A DNA stretch of 64,000 nucleotides, from contig CAVQBP010000007.1 of NCBI GenBank assembly GCA_963710745.1, positions 1-64,000 on the forward strand, in the 5' to 3' direction. The translations under genes were made by a program, and so were the position numbers. The notes beneath the pieces are model-generated. The model worked only from the letters and a program-made list of their open reading frames with translations, ran no database searches and was not told the DNA's origin. This DNA is from CAVQBP01 sp963710745. GTDB taxonomy: Bacteria; Bacteroidota; Ignavibacteria; Ignavibacteriales; Ignavibacteriaceae. Below are positions 16,438-25,290 of the stretch, piece after piece. Every line of letters starts with the position of its first letter. Within the stretch, counting starts at the first letter, position 1.

Positions 16438-17331
16438 TCAGAAAATAAATGTAACACCAAATTTAAATTGATCATAAGCCAAAGGAGGCGCAGTATTAAA
16501 CGGCCAATTCATTTTTTCCTGCCTTAGTTGATACATGCCGTAAGATAATGCACCTTTAAGAATAAAATTAACTACAGGTACAGCTATGGGAGATGTATCT
16601 TTTATTTCATTTATAAATGCATCAAGGGCACCCTGGCCTGCGAAATAAATTACCTCGCTTCCCAGCCACTTCCAGAAAAGATGTCTTTCGAATATTATTG
16701 CTCTTTCATAACCGGCTTGAACAGAAATTAATGGAATTAGTTTTATTTTAATTCCCTCTTCAGCACTTGTTCCGAACCGGAATGATTTATTGAACCTATC
16801 CAGCTTATCTTTATCTTCCTGGTTAACTGGAAAATCTTTCAAATCCAATTTTGACCACATAAACGAGCCTGAATTATAAAGTATAATTGAAGAGTTTCCG
16901 AAATTATATCCATAACCCTTACGCCAGCTTACACCAAAGCGCCACAAATTTGATCTTAAGCCGTCCATGTTGGTTTTGTTTGATAATTCAGTAGAAATAT
17001 AACTGAGGAAAACATTTGTAAATCTATATTTAAGAATTTCTTCAGAGTCATCAAGAGGGGTTTCCCTTGTATGACCGATTTTTAGTTCAAGCATATTTGG
17101 TTTAGCAAAAGAAGAATTTATTCCTTTTAGATTCATTTGAGAAAATCCGTAATCAAAGCTTATAGCGGGTTTCCCTTTTTTATGCCAGTTTTCAAATTCT
17201 GATTTAAATTCATCCCAGTCCCATGATTTTGTCGAATCGCAATTATTGTGCTTGTTTTTTTCATGAGCAAATGATTGAACCGATAAAACAGTTATAAAAA
17301 GTAACGGTAGTATTAAATTTCTTATAGGCAT
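16438..17331 (-). CDS. exported protein of unknown function
   Basis: A 297-residue protein from the ATG at 17331, chosen because it has GGGAGAGATA just before it and begins a clean signal peptide (MPIRNLILPLLFITVLSVQS). An upstream in-frame start would spoil the signal. The mature part alternates hydrophobic and polar residues, has many aromatic residues and ends in FKFGVTFIF. This aromatic C-terminus and the strand-like pattern suggest an outer-membrane beta-barrel, but no family is recognised. Single gene after hslVU on the same strand. Confidence 0.7.
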   Translation of the reverse strand: MPIRNLILPLLFITVLSVQSFAHEKNKHNNCDSTKSWDWDEFKSEFENWHKKGKPAISFDYGFSQMNLKGINSSFAKPNMLELKIGHTRETPLDDSEEILKYRFTNVFLSYISTELSNKTNMDGLRSNLWRFGVSWRKGYGYNFGNSSIILYNSGSFMWSKLDLKDFPVNQEDKDKLDRFNKSFRFGTSAEEGIKIKLIPLISVQAGYERAIIFERHLFWKWLGSEVIYFAGQGALDAFINEIKDTSPIAVPVVNFILKGALSYGMYQLRQEKMNWPFNTAPPLAYDQFKFGVTFIF

Positions 17332-17484
17332 TATCTCTCCCTTTGCATAATTGAACAAATTATTATATGCACAAAAATAAATTGATTTTGGTTGAATGGT
17401 TGCCAAAAAATGTTGAAATGCAAAAAATGATGAAATCCGGTATTTATTCAAGATAAATATCTTGATAATGAAGGATTAAGTGTA

Positions 17485-17516
17485 ATTAACCCAATTCTCA
17501 ATGAAACTGGGTTAAT
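17485..17516 (-). terminator. possible hslVU terminator hairpin
   Basis: A 9-bp inverted repeat, ATTAACCCA with TGGGTTAAT and a 14-nt loop that can itself form TTC/GAA pairs. It lies right after the hslU stop codon. The minus-strand T tract is poor, so its strength as an intrinsic terminator is uncertain. Confidence 0.4.
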
Positions 17517-17518
17517 AA

Positions 17519-18892
17519 TTAAAGAATATATTTACTTAAATCTCTGTTCTTTACAATGGCATCAAGTTTTTCTTTAACAATTTCAGGTGTTATCTTAACA
17601 ACATCTGAAGGCAGTTTATCCGGTACATCAAAAAGTATTTCATCCAGTAAAGTAGTTAAAATAGTATGAAGTCTTCTTGCCCCTATATTTTCCACCTGTT
17701 CATTTACTTCAGTAGCAATTTTGGCAATCTCCCTTATACTTTTACTTGAAAATTCCAATTTAACACCTTCTGTTTCCAGAAGAGCTTTATATTGCTTTAA
17801 TAAAGCGTTTTCAGGAGTAGTAAGAATCTTAACAAAGTCTTCCTCGGATAAGCTTTTCAGTTCAACACGAATAGGGAAGCGGCCTTGAAGTTCAGGGATA
17901 AGATCGCTTGGCTTAGAAACATGAAATGCACCGGATGCAATAAATAAAATATGATCGGTTTTAACTACACCATATTTTGTGTTGACGTTAGAACCTTCAA
18001 CTATCGGGAGAAGATCCCTTTGAACTCCTTCGCGGGAAACATCCGGGCCTTGTGATTTACCTCCGCCTGCTACCTTATCAATTTCATCAATAAAAGCGAT
18101 CCCTGAATTTTCAACTCTTTCAATTGCTTCTTTCTGAACGGCTTCCATATCGATTAATTTCTGAGCCTCTTCCTGTGTAATAATAATTCTTGCCTCTGCA
18201 ATTGTTGTTTTTCTTTTTTTCTTTTTTTTCGGCATTAGATTTCCCATAATTTCCTGAATGTTAATACCCATATCATCCATCCCGAAAGGGCCGAGGACCT
18301 GCATACCAATTGAGTTTTGAGAAGCAGAATCAAACTCAATCATTTTACTGTCGAGTTCTCCGTTTTTTAATTTCTGCTTCATCCATTCCCGGGTTTTCTG
18401 GTTTTGGAAAGCTTCACTATTAATTTCCTCCTCGGAATTTTCACCGGCATGAGTAGCAGCTTTTTTTACAGGAGGAATTAATATATCGAGAATTTTCTCT
18501 TCAGCAATTTCTTCAGCTTTTGATTTTACTTCCAGTGTTTTTTCAGATTTAACCATATTTACACCGATATCAGTAAGATCTCTTATCATGGATTCAACAT
18601 CTCTCCCGACATACCCGACTTCGGTAAATTTGGATGCTTCAACTTTAACAAAAGGGGCATCGGCAAGTTTGGCAAGCCTCCTCGATATTTCAGTTTTTCC
18701 AACTCCGGTTGGTCCAATAAGAATTATATTGTTAGGCAGAATTTCATCTTTTAGTTCATCGGTAATCTGTTGTCTTCTCCATCTGTTTCTTAATGCAATA
18801 GCAACAGCGCGTTTTGCCTCTGTTTGTCCAATTATATATTTATCAAGGTATTCAACTATTTGCGAAGGAGTAGATTCGTTTTTTTTAGTCAT
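17519..18892 (-). CDS. hslU: HslU, ATPase of the HslUV protease
   Basis: A 457-residue AAA+ unfoldase that feeds substrates to HslV. It begins with the characteristic STPSQIVEYLDKYIIGQTEA, has Walker A GPTGVGKT at 60-67, the pore motif GYVGRDVES, an intermediate (I) domain at about 110-250, Walker B FIDEIDKV and the C-terminal LHTILTTLLDEILFDVPD, ending in SKYIL, which docks into HslV. The I domain includes a run of basic residues (PKKKKKRKT). It starts 15 bp after hslV, forming an hslVU operon. Confidence 0.97.
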   Translation of the reverse strand: MTKKNESTPSQIVEYLDKYIIGQTEAKRAVAIALRNRWRRQQITDELKDEILPNNIILIGPTGVGKTEISRRLAKLADAPFVKVEASKFTEVGYVGRDVESMIRDLTDIGVNMVKSEKTLEVKSKAEEIAEEKILDILIPPVKKAATHAGENSEEEINSEAFQNQKTREWMKQKLKNGELDSKMIEFDSASQNSIGMQVLGPFGMDDMGINIQEIMGNLMPKKKKKRKTTIAEARIIITQEEAQKLIDMEAVQKEAIERVENSGIAFIDEIDKVAGGGKSQGPDVSREGVQRDLLPIVEGSNVNTKYGVVKTDHILFIASGAFHVSKPSDLIPELQGRFPIRVELKSLSEEDFVKILTTPENALLKQYKALLETEGVKLEFSSKSIREIAKIATEVNEQVENIGARRLHTILTTLLDEILFDVPDKLPSDVVKITPEIVKEKLDAIVKNRDLSKYIL

Positions 18893-18907
18893 TTTAAAAT
18901 TCCAGAA

Positions 18908-19450
18908 TTATTTTTCAATTACTTCAACATTTATTTTATCGTTTGTATATATACAAATCTCGGAAGCAGTTTTTAATGCTTCTTTAACAATTTCTTTTGC
19001 CGACAAATCACTATACTTTGTAAGCATTTTAGATGCTGCAAGAGCATACATTCCTCCGGACCCGATTGCAACTATTTTATCATCAGGTTCAATAACATCG
19101 CCATTACCTGAGATTACCAGAGCAGTATCTTCTGCAATAACAGCAAGCATTGCTTCGAGCCTGCGTAAAAATTTATCTGTCCGCCAATCTTTGGCCAGCT
19201 CTACAGCAGCTCGATTTACATTTCCCCTGTATTGTTCTAATTTGTCTTCAAATCTTTCCATAAGAGTGAATGCATCAGCAGAAGCGCCTGCAAAACCACA
19301 CAATACTTTTCCGTTTGCAATTTTCCGTATCTTCATTGCATTGTGCTTCATAACAGTATTTCCTAGTGAAACCTGACCATCTCCACCAAGCGCTGCTTCA
19401 CCTTTATGAATTAAACCAAGAATAGTTGTAGCTCTAATTTTATTTTCCAT
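18908..19450 (-). CDS. hslV: HslV, peptidase of the HslUV protease
   Basis: A 180-residue proteasome-like threonine peptidase. The propeptide MENKIRA is removed to expose Thr8-Thr9 (TTILGL), the catalytic N-terminus. GDGQVSLGNTVMKHNAMKIR and GSGGMYALAAS are family signatures. I chose the ATG at 19450; a TTG 6 nt earlier (19456) is also in frame and would add two residues to a propeptide that is cleaved anyway. Operon with hslU. Confidence 0.96.
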   Translation of the reverse strand: MENKIRATTILGLIHKGEAALGGDGQVSLGNTVMKHNAMKIRKIANGKVLCGFAGASADAFTLMERFEDKLEQYRGNVNRAAVELAKDWRTDKFLRRLEAMLAVIAEDTALVISGNGDVIEPDDKIVAIGSGGMYALAASKMLTKYSDLSAKEIVKEALKTASEICIYTNDKINVEVIEK

Positions 19451-19610
19451 ATGCAATCATTATATCGATGTTATTTAAAAAACTTTTTTAATGTAATTTA
19501 CAATGTTATTCAATAATCAAATTTATAAAAAATGAAAATTGTGTTTTATAACCTGGTTCACGTTATGAATTTAACAATTTTAGCTTATATGATTAAAAAT
19601 GCATTAAAAA

Positions 19611-20246
19611 TCAGGATTTATATGGATTAAAAGGTTTCAACGGTAATATTCTTGGTACAGCCTTTTGATAATTTTTATAATCCTCTCCAAAAATTTTAAT
19701 TAATTTATTTTCTTCATAAAACGAACCGACATAAAAATAAATAATAGAACCAATTAGTAAAACTAAATAAGTTAAATCCATATATGGTCTGAAAACCAAA
19801 AACAAAATTGAAAAAAAATAGACAGGGTGTCTTATATATTTATAAGGCCCTTTTATTTTTAAAGTCATTTTTTCGTCCAGATCGTTTAAATTATAATTCT
19901 TTTGGTGCCATCTGGCGATTTGTGATATTCCAAGGAATTCTTTGTAGCTAAAATACCTGAAAGTCCAGATCAAACCCAAAAGACTTAAAAATTGAAATGC
20001 TAAGATAATAAAATCATATGGTTTTATTAAGTCATAAATGGTGATATCAGGCTGGGGTAAATAGATAAAAAAAAGAAAAAGAATAATAAAAGAAGTTATG
20101 TTATATAAAAGCCTGTAGAAAGGAATTAACCGGGGGAAATTATCTTTAAGATAATTTTTAACTTTTAATGACGCCAGAAAAGAATGAGAAAAACCAAAAA
20201 TAATAATCGCCAAGACTAAAATGGAAATACTAAAAACATAACCCAT
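19611..20246 (-). CDS. isoprenylcysteine methyltransferase-like membrane protein
   Basis: A 211-residue membrane protein with about five hydrophobic segments. The C-terminal half holds the ICMT/NnrU/PEMT-type SAM-binding pattern GPYKYIRHPVYFFSI and YEENKLIKIFGEDYKNYQ, ending in a Pro-rich VPRILPL. Such enzymes methylate small thiols, lipids or prenyl-cysteine; the substrate cannot be told here. I place the start at the ATG at 20246, 43 bp after rpoN ends. A TTG at 20315 inside rpoN is in frame but would add an unlikely polar leader. Confidence 0.75.
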   Translation of the reverse strand: MGYVFSISILVLAIIIFGFSHSFLASLKVKNYLKDNFPRLIPFYRLLYNITSFIILFLFFIYLPQPDITIYDLIKPYDFIILAFQFLSLLGLIWTFRYFSYKEFLGISQIARWHQKNYNLNDLDEKMTLKIKGPYKYIRHPVYFFSILFLVFRPYMDLTYLVLLIGSIIYFYVGSFYEENKLIKIFGEDYKNYQKAVPRILPLKPFNPYKS

Positions 20247-20289
20247 TATATACCAGTTTTTACATAATATTGCCCCTGAAATATTTAAT

Positions 20290-21732
20290 TTAAATTTCTT
20301 TTCGCAAGCGGGCAACCGGCAGCCTCAACTGCTCCCTGTATTTTGCTACTGTTCTTCTTGCAATATGAATGCCTTCCTGGTTTAACATTGTAGTAAGCTT
20401 ATCATCACTATAGGGAGCCCTTTTGTTTTCGTTATCAATAATTTCCTTTAGTCTTATCTTGATATGTTTGTTAGAAACTTCTTCACCGTTATCAGTGCCC
20501 AATCCTTCACTAAAAAAATATTTTAGTTCATGAATACCCATCGGGCTTTGAACATATTTACCATTTACAACCCTGCTGATTGTTGATATATCCATATTAA
20601 TCTCTTCGGCAATATCTTTGTAAATCATTGGTCGCAGCAACTTGGGACCTTTTTCAAAAAACTCGTATTGTTTCTCAACAATAGCCCTCATAATTTTCAT
20701 CAATGTTTCGCGCCGCTGCTGGATACAAGCAATAAACCATTTAGCAGATTCGAACTTTTCTCTTAAAAATTTATATGTATTTTTATCTCTCTCGTTTTTC
20801 TTTTTCTTTTTATTTGTGCTAATCATTTCCAGATAGGTCTTACTCAAGGTAACCGATGGAAGACTCCTGTCATTTAATGTTATTACAAAATTATCGTCAA
20901 CTTTCTCTATGAGGAAGTCGGGAGTAATCTGATTCATTTCAACAGATTCAATATTTCCTTCCCCGGGTTTCGGATTAAGTTTTAGAATCAGATCTGAAGT
21001 AGCTTTTAAACTTTCTTCTGTTAAATTCATCTTCTGTTTTATTGCTTCAAAGCGGCGGTTTTTAAAATCATCAAAATGATTTTCCAGGAGTTCTTTAGCT
21101 AAAAATTTATAGTATGGATCAAAATTTGAGTTTTCAAGCTGAACAAGCAGGCATTCTCTCAAATCTCTTGAAGCTATTCCTACAGGATCGAATTTTTGTA
21201 TTTTCTTTAATAATAATTCAGCATTTTCTACTGTAAGATCAACATGTTCAAATAAGTTTAACTCATTAACTATATTTTTAATATCTCTAGTCAGGTAACC
21301 ATCATTATCAAGATTGCCGATGATCTCCTCTCCCAGCATATAATAATCATCATTCAGGTTCAGAAGTCGAAGCTGTTTACGCAGATGTTCGGTAAGGCTT
21401 TCTCTTGCAGGTGCCAATGGCTGATAAACATCATCATCTTTACTCTTATTTACCCTGTCTCCTTCATACTCATCATCATTCATAAAATCTTCAAGATCAA
21501 ATTCTTCTTTGTCGGGATCTTCGTATTCATCCTGAACTTCATCATCCTTTTCTTTTTCCTGACTAAGATCGATTTCTTCGTCCATAATCTCTTCAAGAAC
21601 AGGATTTAATTCTAATTCGGTTTTAATCCTTTGTTCTAAAGCCAGAGTATTGAGCTGAAGTAATTTCTGATACTGAATTTGCTGGGGTGATAATCTTTGC
21701 TGCTGTGATAGTCTTTGAGTTAAATTTAACAT
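20290..21732 (-). CDS. rpoN: RNA polymerase sigma-54 factor
   Basis: A 480-residue sigma factor for -24/-12 promoters. Region I (MLNLTQRLSQQQRLSPQQIQ) contacts activators, an acidic linker rich in Asp and Glu (about 45-90) follows, then the core-binding domain and the C-terminal DNA-binding part with a helix-turn-helix and the RpoN box ARRTVAKYRE. It follows the DUF3109 gene by 1 bp. Sigma-54-like sites precede the pilin-like cassettes in this same window. No bacterial enhancer-binding protein is encoded here. Confidence 0.97.
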   Translation of the reverse strand: MLNLTQRLSQQQRLSPQQIQYQKLLQLNTLALEQRIKTELELNPVLEEIMDEEIDLSQEKEKDDEVQDEYEDPDKEEFDLEDFMNDDEYEGDRVNKSKDDDVYQPLAPARESLTEHLRKQLRLLNLNDDYYMLGEEIIGNLDNDGYLTRDIKNIVNELNLFEHVDLTVENAELLLKKIQKFDPVGIASRDLRECLLVQLENSNFDPYYKFLAKELLENHFDDFKNRRFEAIKQKMNLTEESLKATSDLILKLNPKPGEGNIESVEMNQITPDFLIEKVDDNFVITLNDRSLPSVTLSKTYLEMISTNKKKKKNERDKNTYKFLREKFESAKWFIACIQQRRETLMKIMRAIVEKQYEFFEKGPKLLRPMIYKDIAEEINMDISTISRVVNGKYVQSPMGIHELKYFFSEGLGTDNGEEVSNKHIKIRLKEIIDNENKRAPYSDDKLTTMLNQEGIHIARRTVAKYREQLRLPVARLRKEI

Positions 21733-21733
21733 A

Positions 21734-22303
21734 TTATTTACCGATTATTTCCTTTAATTTTGAATACCATTTAGTTCCATATAGTCTTATAATTGATTCT
21801 TTGCAAAAATCGATTAAAGCTAATTTGTTTTTTTCTCCTTTTTCCAATGCCGGTTTACATTCGCTGAACGTTTCATATCTCAAAACAGGTCCGCCGAATT
21901 TAGATACCCTGATGGGGAATAGATGACAGGAAATAGGTTTTTTAAATTTCGTTTTTCCTTCTAAAAACGCTTTTTCTATTCCGCATTTGGCGATATCTCC
22001 ATCATAATAAACAAAGACACAGGCTCTGTTGTTGATACTTCTGGTTAAAAATTCGCCGCTTTTTATTTCATAAAATCCATTTTCTTCAATTTCATCAACA
22101 TGTCTTTTGGGCAAATAATCTTTAATAATGTTTAAAATTTTTCCTATTTTCGCAACTTCATCCTCTAATAAAGGAGCTCCAAATTCACTTTCCAGCGTAC
22201 AGCATGCACCTTTACATTTACTAAGATCGCACTCAAAATTTACATTAAAAACTTCAGGGCGAACTAAGACATCTTCAACAGGTATAATATTACTGACAAA
22301 CAT
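21734..22303 (-). CDS. DUF3109 family cysteine-rich protein
   Basis: A 189-residue protein with the DUF3109 pattern: CDLSKCKGACC near residue 29, C at about 97 (NRACVFVYYDGDIAKCGI), PISCHLFPIRV and FSECKPA. The eight or so conserved Cys residues suggest a metal or Fe-S site, as in the related YkgJ zinc/iron-chelating family. The function is unknown. It is cotranscribed with rpoN (1 bp gap), a neighbourhood I cannot explain functionally. Confidence 0.85.
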   Translation of the reverse strand: MFVSNIIPVEDVLVRPEVFNVNFECDLSKCKGACCTLESEFGAPLLEDEVAKIGKILNIIKDYLPKRHVDEIEENGFYEIKSGEFLTRSINNRACVFVYYDGDIAKCGIEKAFLEGKTKFKKPISCHLFPIRVSKFGGPVLRYETFSECKPALEKGEKNKLALIDFCKESIIRLYGTKWYSKLKEIIGK

Positions 22304-22486
22304 TGGAATAATTTTTGTTGTCTAAAATAAGATATAACATTAAAAATTCCAACACTCCGGGACATCTTTTTTAGCAAAAAGTATACCATTATTCATCTCT
22401 TTCCTATCTTAATCATCGAAGTTTATTTTTTGTTGTTTATAGTTTGCTTAATTTTCGACTTTCCAAAATATAGCTCGGGATTTTGT

Positions 22487-23428
22487 ATGAGAAAATTAGC
22501 TGTAGTTGCATTAGGCGGCAATGCATTATTAAAGGGGAATCAGGATGGTTCTATAACCCAGCAAGAAAAAAATACTTACGATACATGTAAAAATTTATTA
22601 AATCTTTTGAAAAAGGACTTTGAAATAGTTTTAACTCATGGTAACGGACCGCAGGTTGGAAATATATTGTTAAGAAATGAAGCTGGTTACAACCAGTATA
22701 AAATTCCTAAAATGCCCCTGGATATCTGTGTTGCCGATTCTCAGGGCGGAATAGGATATATGATTGAAAGGCAGATGAAAAATCTGCTTATTGAAAATAA
22801 AATTGACAAGAATGTACTTACGGTTATTACACAAGTTTTAGTCGATTATGATGATCCTGCTTTTAAGGAACCTACAAAACCAATTGGCGCATTTTACTTA
22901 AAAGAAGAAGCTGATTTGCTTGCAAAAGTAAACAATTGGGTCTTTAAAGAAGATTCAAGAAAAAGGGGATGGAGACGGGTTGTGGCTTCACCTAAACCGC
23001 TTGAAGTTCTAAATAAAAATATAATTAAAGAATTAGCAATGAACGGAAATATTGTTATTGCTGCCGGAGGCGGAGGAGTACCGGTGTATAGAAATAATGA
23101 TAAACTATATGGTATTGATGCCGTAATTGATAAAGATCTGGCATCAGCTCTTTTAGCTAAAGAAATAAATGCTGATAACTTTTATATTCTTACCGATGTA
23201 CCTAAAGTATATTTAAATTTTGGAAAACCTGATCAGAAAGCAATTGATAAAATTACTATAGATGAAATTAAAAAATATTTTGACATAGGTGAATTCGCAT
23301 CGGGAAGTATGAAGCCGAAAATTTTAGCAGCCATGAATTTTATCGAAAATGGCGGGAAACAGACAGTGATTACCGATGCATCGGAATTGATTTCAAACAG
23401 TGAGATCGGAACGATAATAACATCATAG
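22487..23428 (+). CDS. arcC: carbamate kinase
   Basis: A 313-residue amino acid kinase that converts carbamoyl phosphate and ADP to ATP, CO2 and ammonia (or the reverse). Signatures are VVALGGNALLKGNQDG, LTHGNGPQVGNILLRNE, AAGGGGVPVYRN and ASGSMKPKILAAMNF. The ATG at 22487 is chosen because it starts the conserved MRKLAVVALGGNA; an in-frame TTG 57 nt upstream adds a non-conserved stretch. Next gene is ornithine carbamoyltransferase, so carbamoyl phosphate passes between the two products. Confidence 0.95.
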   Translation: MRKLAVVALGGNALLKGNQDGSITQQEKNTYDTCKNLLNLLKKDFEIVLTHGNGPQVGNILLRNEAGYNQYKIPKMPLDICVADSQGGIGYMIERQMKNLLIENKIDKNVLTVITQVLVDYDDPAFKEPTKPIGAFYLKEEADLLAKVNNWVFKEDSRKRGWRRVVASPKPLEVLNKNIIKELAMNGNIVIAAGGGGVPVYRNNDKLYGIDAVIDKDLASALLAKEINADNFYILTDVPKVYLNFGKPDQKAIDKITIDEIKKYFDIGEFASGSMKPKILAAMNFIENGGKQTVITDASELISNSEIGTIITS

Positions 23429-23531
23429 GATTTTATTTTTATCTGTATAATTATGAATTTTATAAATACTAATTTCATTTTAACTCTATTTATTTTATAC
23501 ATTGATAATGTGATTATCAAAGGAGGAATTA

Positions 23532-24470
23532 ATGGGAATTAATCTTAAAGGAAAAAGTCTTATTTCAATTAACGATCTTTCATTAGAAGAAATTAATGAA
23601 ATACTTAAATTAAGCGGGGAATTAAAAGATAAACTTAAAAAAAATATTCCGCATAAATTGTTGGAAGGAAAAACTCTGGGAATGATATTTTCAAAACCTT
23701 CCACAAGAACAAGGGTATCTTTCCAAACCGGAATTTACCAGCTTGGCGGATTAGGAATGTATTTCGGCCAGGGTGAACTGCAGCTAGGTAAAAGCGAATC
23801 GATAGAAGATACTGCTAAAGTATTATCTAGATATCTGAATGGAATTATGATAAGAACATTCTCACATCAGGATGTAATTGATTTAGCTAAATATGGATCT
23901 ATACCAGTTATTAATGGATTAACAGATCTGCTTCATCCATGCCAGGTACTTGCAGATTTATTTACAATTCTGGAAAAGAAGAACCAGCTCGAAGGACTAA
24001 AATTAGCTTATATCGGAGATGGAAATAATATGGCTCACAGCCTTCTATATGGTTGTTCTAAAACAGGAATGCATATTTCGATCGCATCACCCGAAGGTTA
24101 TAAACCTGAAGAAGGGATTGTAAATAATGCTAAGAAGAATGCAGATGTTACCGGGAGTGAAATTTCTGTTTTGGAGGATCCTGTTGAAGCTGTAAAGGAT
24201 GCTGATATTGTTTATACAGATGTCTGGGCAAGTATGGGACAGGAATCGGAAGCAATCCAAAGAAAAAAGATCTTTGCAAAATACCAGGTTAATACTGAAT
24301 TGATTAAGCATGCAAAGAAAGATTTTATTTTTATGCATTGTCTCCCCGCACATAGGGGTGATGAAGTTGTTAATGAAGTTGCTGATTCTAATAATTCGGT
24401 AATTTTTGATGAAGCTGAAAACAGACTGCATGTTCAGAAAGCTATTATGGCGTTATTGATGGGAAATTAA
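23532..24470 (+). CDS. ornithine carbamoyltransferase
   Basis: A 312-residue carbamoyltransferase. The carbamoyl phosphate loop SKPSTRTRVSF (S57-T58-R59-T60-R61), HPCQVLADL, and the ornithine-binding HCLPAHRG (Cys270) are present. AAAGGAGGAATTA precedes the ATG, a very strong ribosome binding site. Placed after arcC it may work in the catabolic direction (citrulline to ornithine and carbamoyl phosphate, then ATP), as in the arginine deiminase pathway, but no arcA is in the window. It could equally be the biosynthetic enzyme (argF). The SDR gene begins at the next base. Confidence 0.93.
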   Translation: MGINLKGKSLISINDLSLEEINEILKLSGELKDKLKKNIPHKLLEGKTLGMIFSKPSTRTRVSFQTGIYQLGGLGMYFGQGELQLGKSESIEDTAKVLSRYLNGIMIRTFSHQDVIDLAKYGSIPVINGLTDLLHPCQVLADLFTILEKKNQLEGLKLAYIGDGNNMAHSLLYGCSKTGMHISIASPEGYKPEEGIVNNAKKNADVTGSEISVLEDPVEAVKDADIVYTDVWASMGQESEAIQRKKIFAKYQVNTELIKHAKKDFIFMHCLPAHRGDEVVNEVADSNNSVIFDEAENRLHVQKAIMALLMGN

Positions 24471-25244
24471 TTGGAATTAAAAAATAAAAATATAATGCTC
24501 ACCGGAGCTTCAAGCGGGATAGGTTATGCACTTGCCAAAAAACTTGCTGAAGAAAAGTGCAATCTTGCGCTTGCCTCAAGAAAAATTGAAATACTGGAAA
24601 ATTTAGCAGAAGAGCTTCGTGAATTTGGTAAAGATATAGTTGTTGTTAAATGTGATGTAAGCAAAAAAGAGGACGTTAAAAAGGCTGTTTCAAATATTAA
24701 AAATCATTTTGGTAAAATTGATATCGCAATTTTTAATTCAGGGATAAGCTACAGGGGAGCAGCGAATGGGGCTGAAGATAAATACGAGCAAATAATAAAA
24801 GTGAATCTTCTTGGATTAATTTATTGTGTAGAAGAAGTACTTAAGGATTTCAAAAAGAATAAAGATGGAATTATAGCCGGTGTATCCAGTTTGGCTGATT
24901 CAAGAGGATATCCGTTTAGCAGTTATTATTCTGCAAGTAAAGCTGCTGCAACCAAATACCTCGAAAGTTTGAGAGTCGAATCAAAACCATTCAAGGTAAA
25001 AGTAGTCACAATTAAGCCCGGCTTTGTACGTACTCCAATGACAGATAAAAATGAATTTTATATGCCTTTTCTTATGGATGTTGATAAAGCTGCAGAAATT
25101 ATTGTTAAAGGAATCAAAAAAGAAAAAACAATAATTCAATTTCCTTTCCCGATCGTTTTAGGTTCAAAAATTCTTAGCATAATGCCAAACAGACTTTATG
25201 ACTTTTTAATGTCAAAACAGCTTCCCGCCAAAAAAAGTTATTGA
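24471..25244 (+). CDS. short-chain dehydrogenase/reductase
   Basis: A 257-residue NAD(P)-dependent oxidoreductase of the classical SDR type. It has the TGASSGIG nucleotide-binding motif at about 11-18, the NSG motif, catalytic Ser in VSSLADS, and Tyr-x3-Lys in YYSASKAAA. The start is a TTG touching the preceding stop codon with GGGAAAT before it. The next ATG would remove the first strand of the Rossmann fold, so TTG is preferred. The C-terminal region (LGSKILSIMPNRLYDFLM) resembles membrane-associated SDRs. Substrate unknown. Confidence 0.88.
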   Translation: MELKNKNIMLTGASSGIGYALAKKLAEEKCNLALASRKIEILENLAEELREFGKDIVVVKCDVSKKEDVKKAVSNIKNHFGKIDIAIFNSGISYRGAANGAEDKYEQIIKVNLLGLIYCVEEVLKDFKKNKDGIIAGVSSLADSRGYPFSSYYSASKAAATKYLESLRVESKPFKVKVVTIKPGFVRTPMTDKNEFYMPFLMDVDKAAEIIVKGIKKEKTIIQFPFPIVLGSKILSIMPNRLYDFLMSKQLPAKKSY

Positions 25245-25290
25245 TTTTTTAAAAAAATCATTATATTTAAACATAATTCCGCAAAATTAA

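Noticed and set aside
18588..19376. A 262-codon open frame on the plus strand opposite hslU and hslV.
   Set aside because: It lies wholly antisense to two unmistakable genes and its protein has no recognisable feature; it is a mirror effect of their codon use.
22487..24470. A complete arginine deiminase (ADI) operon.
   Set aside because: Only carbamate kinase and ornithine carbamoyltransferase are present; no arginine deiminase or arginine/ornithine antiporter is in the window.
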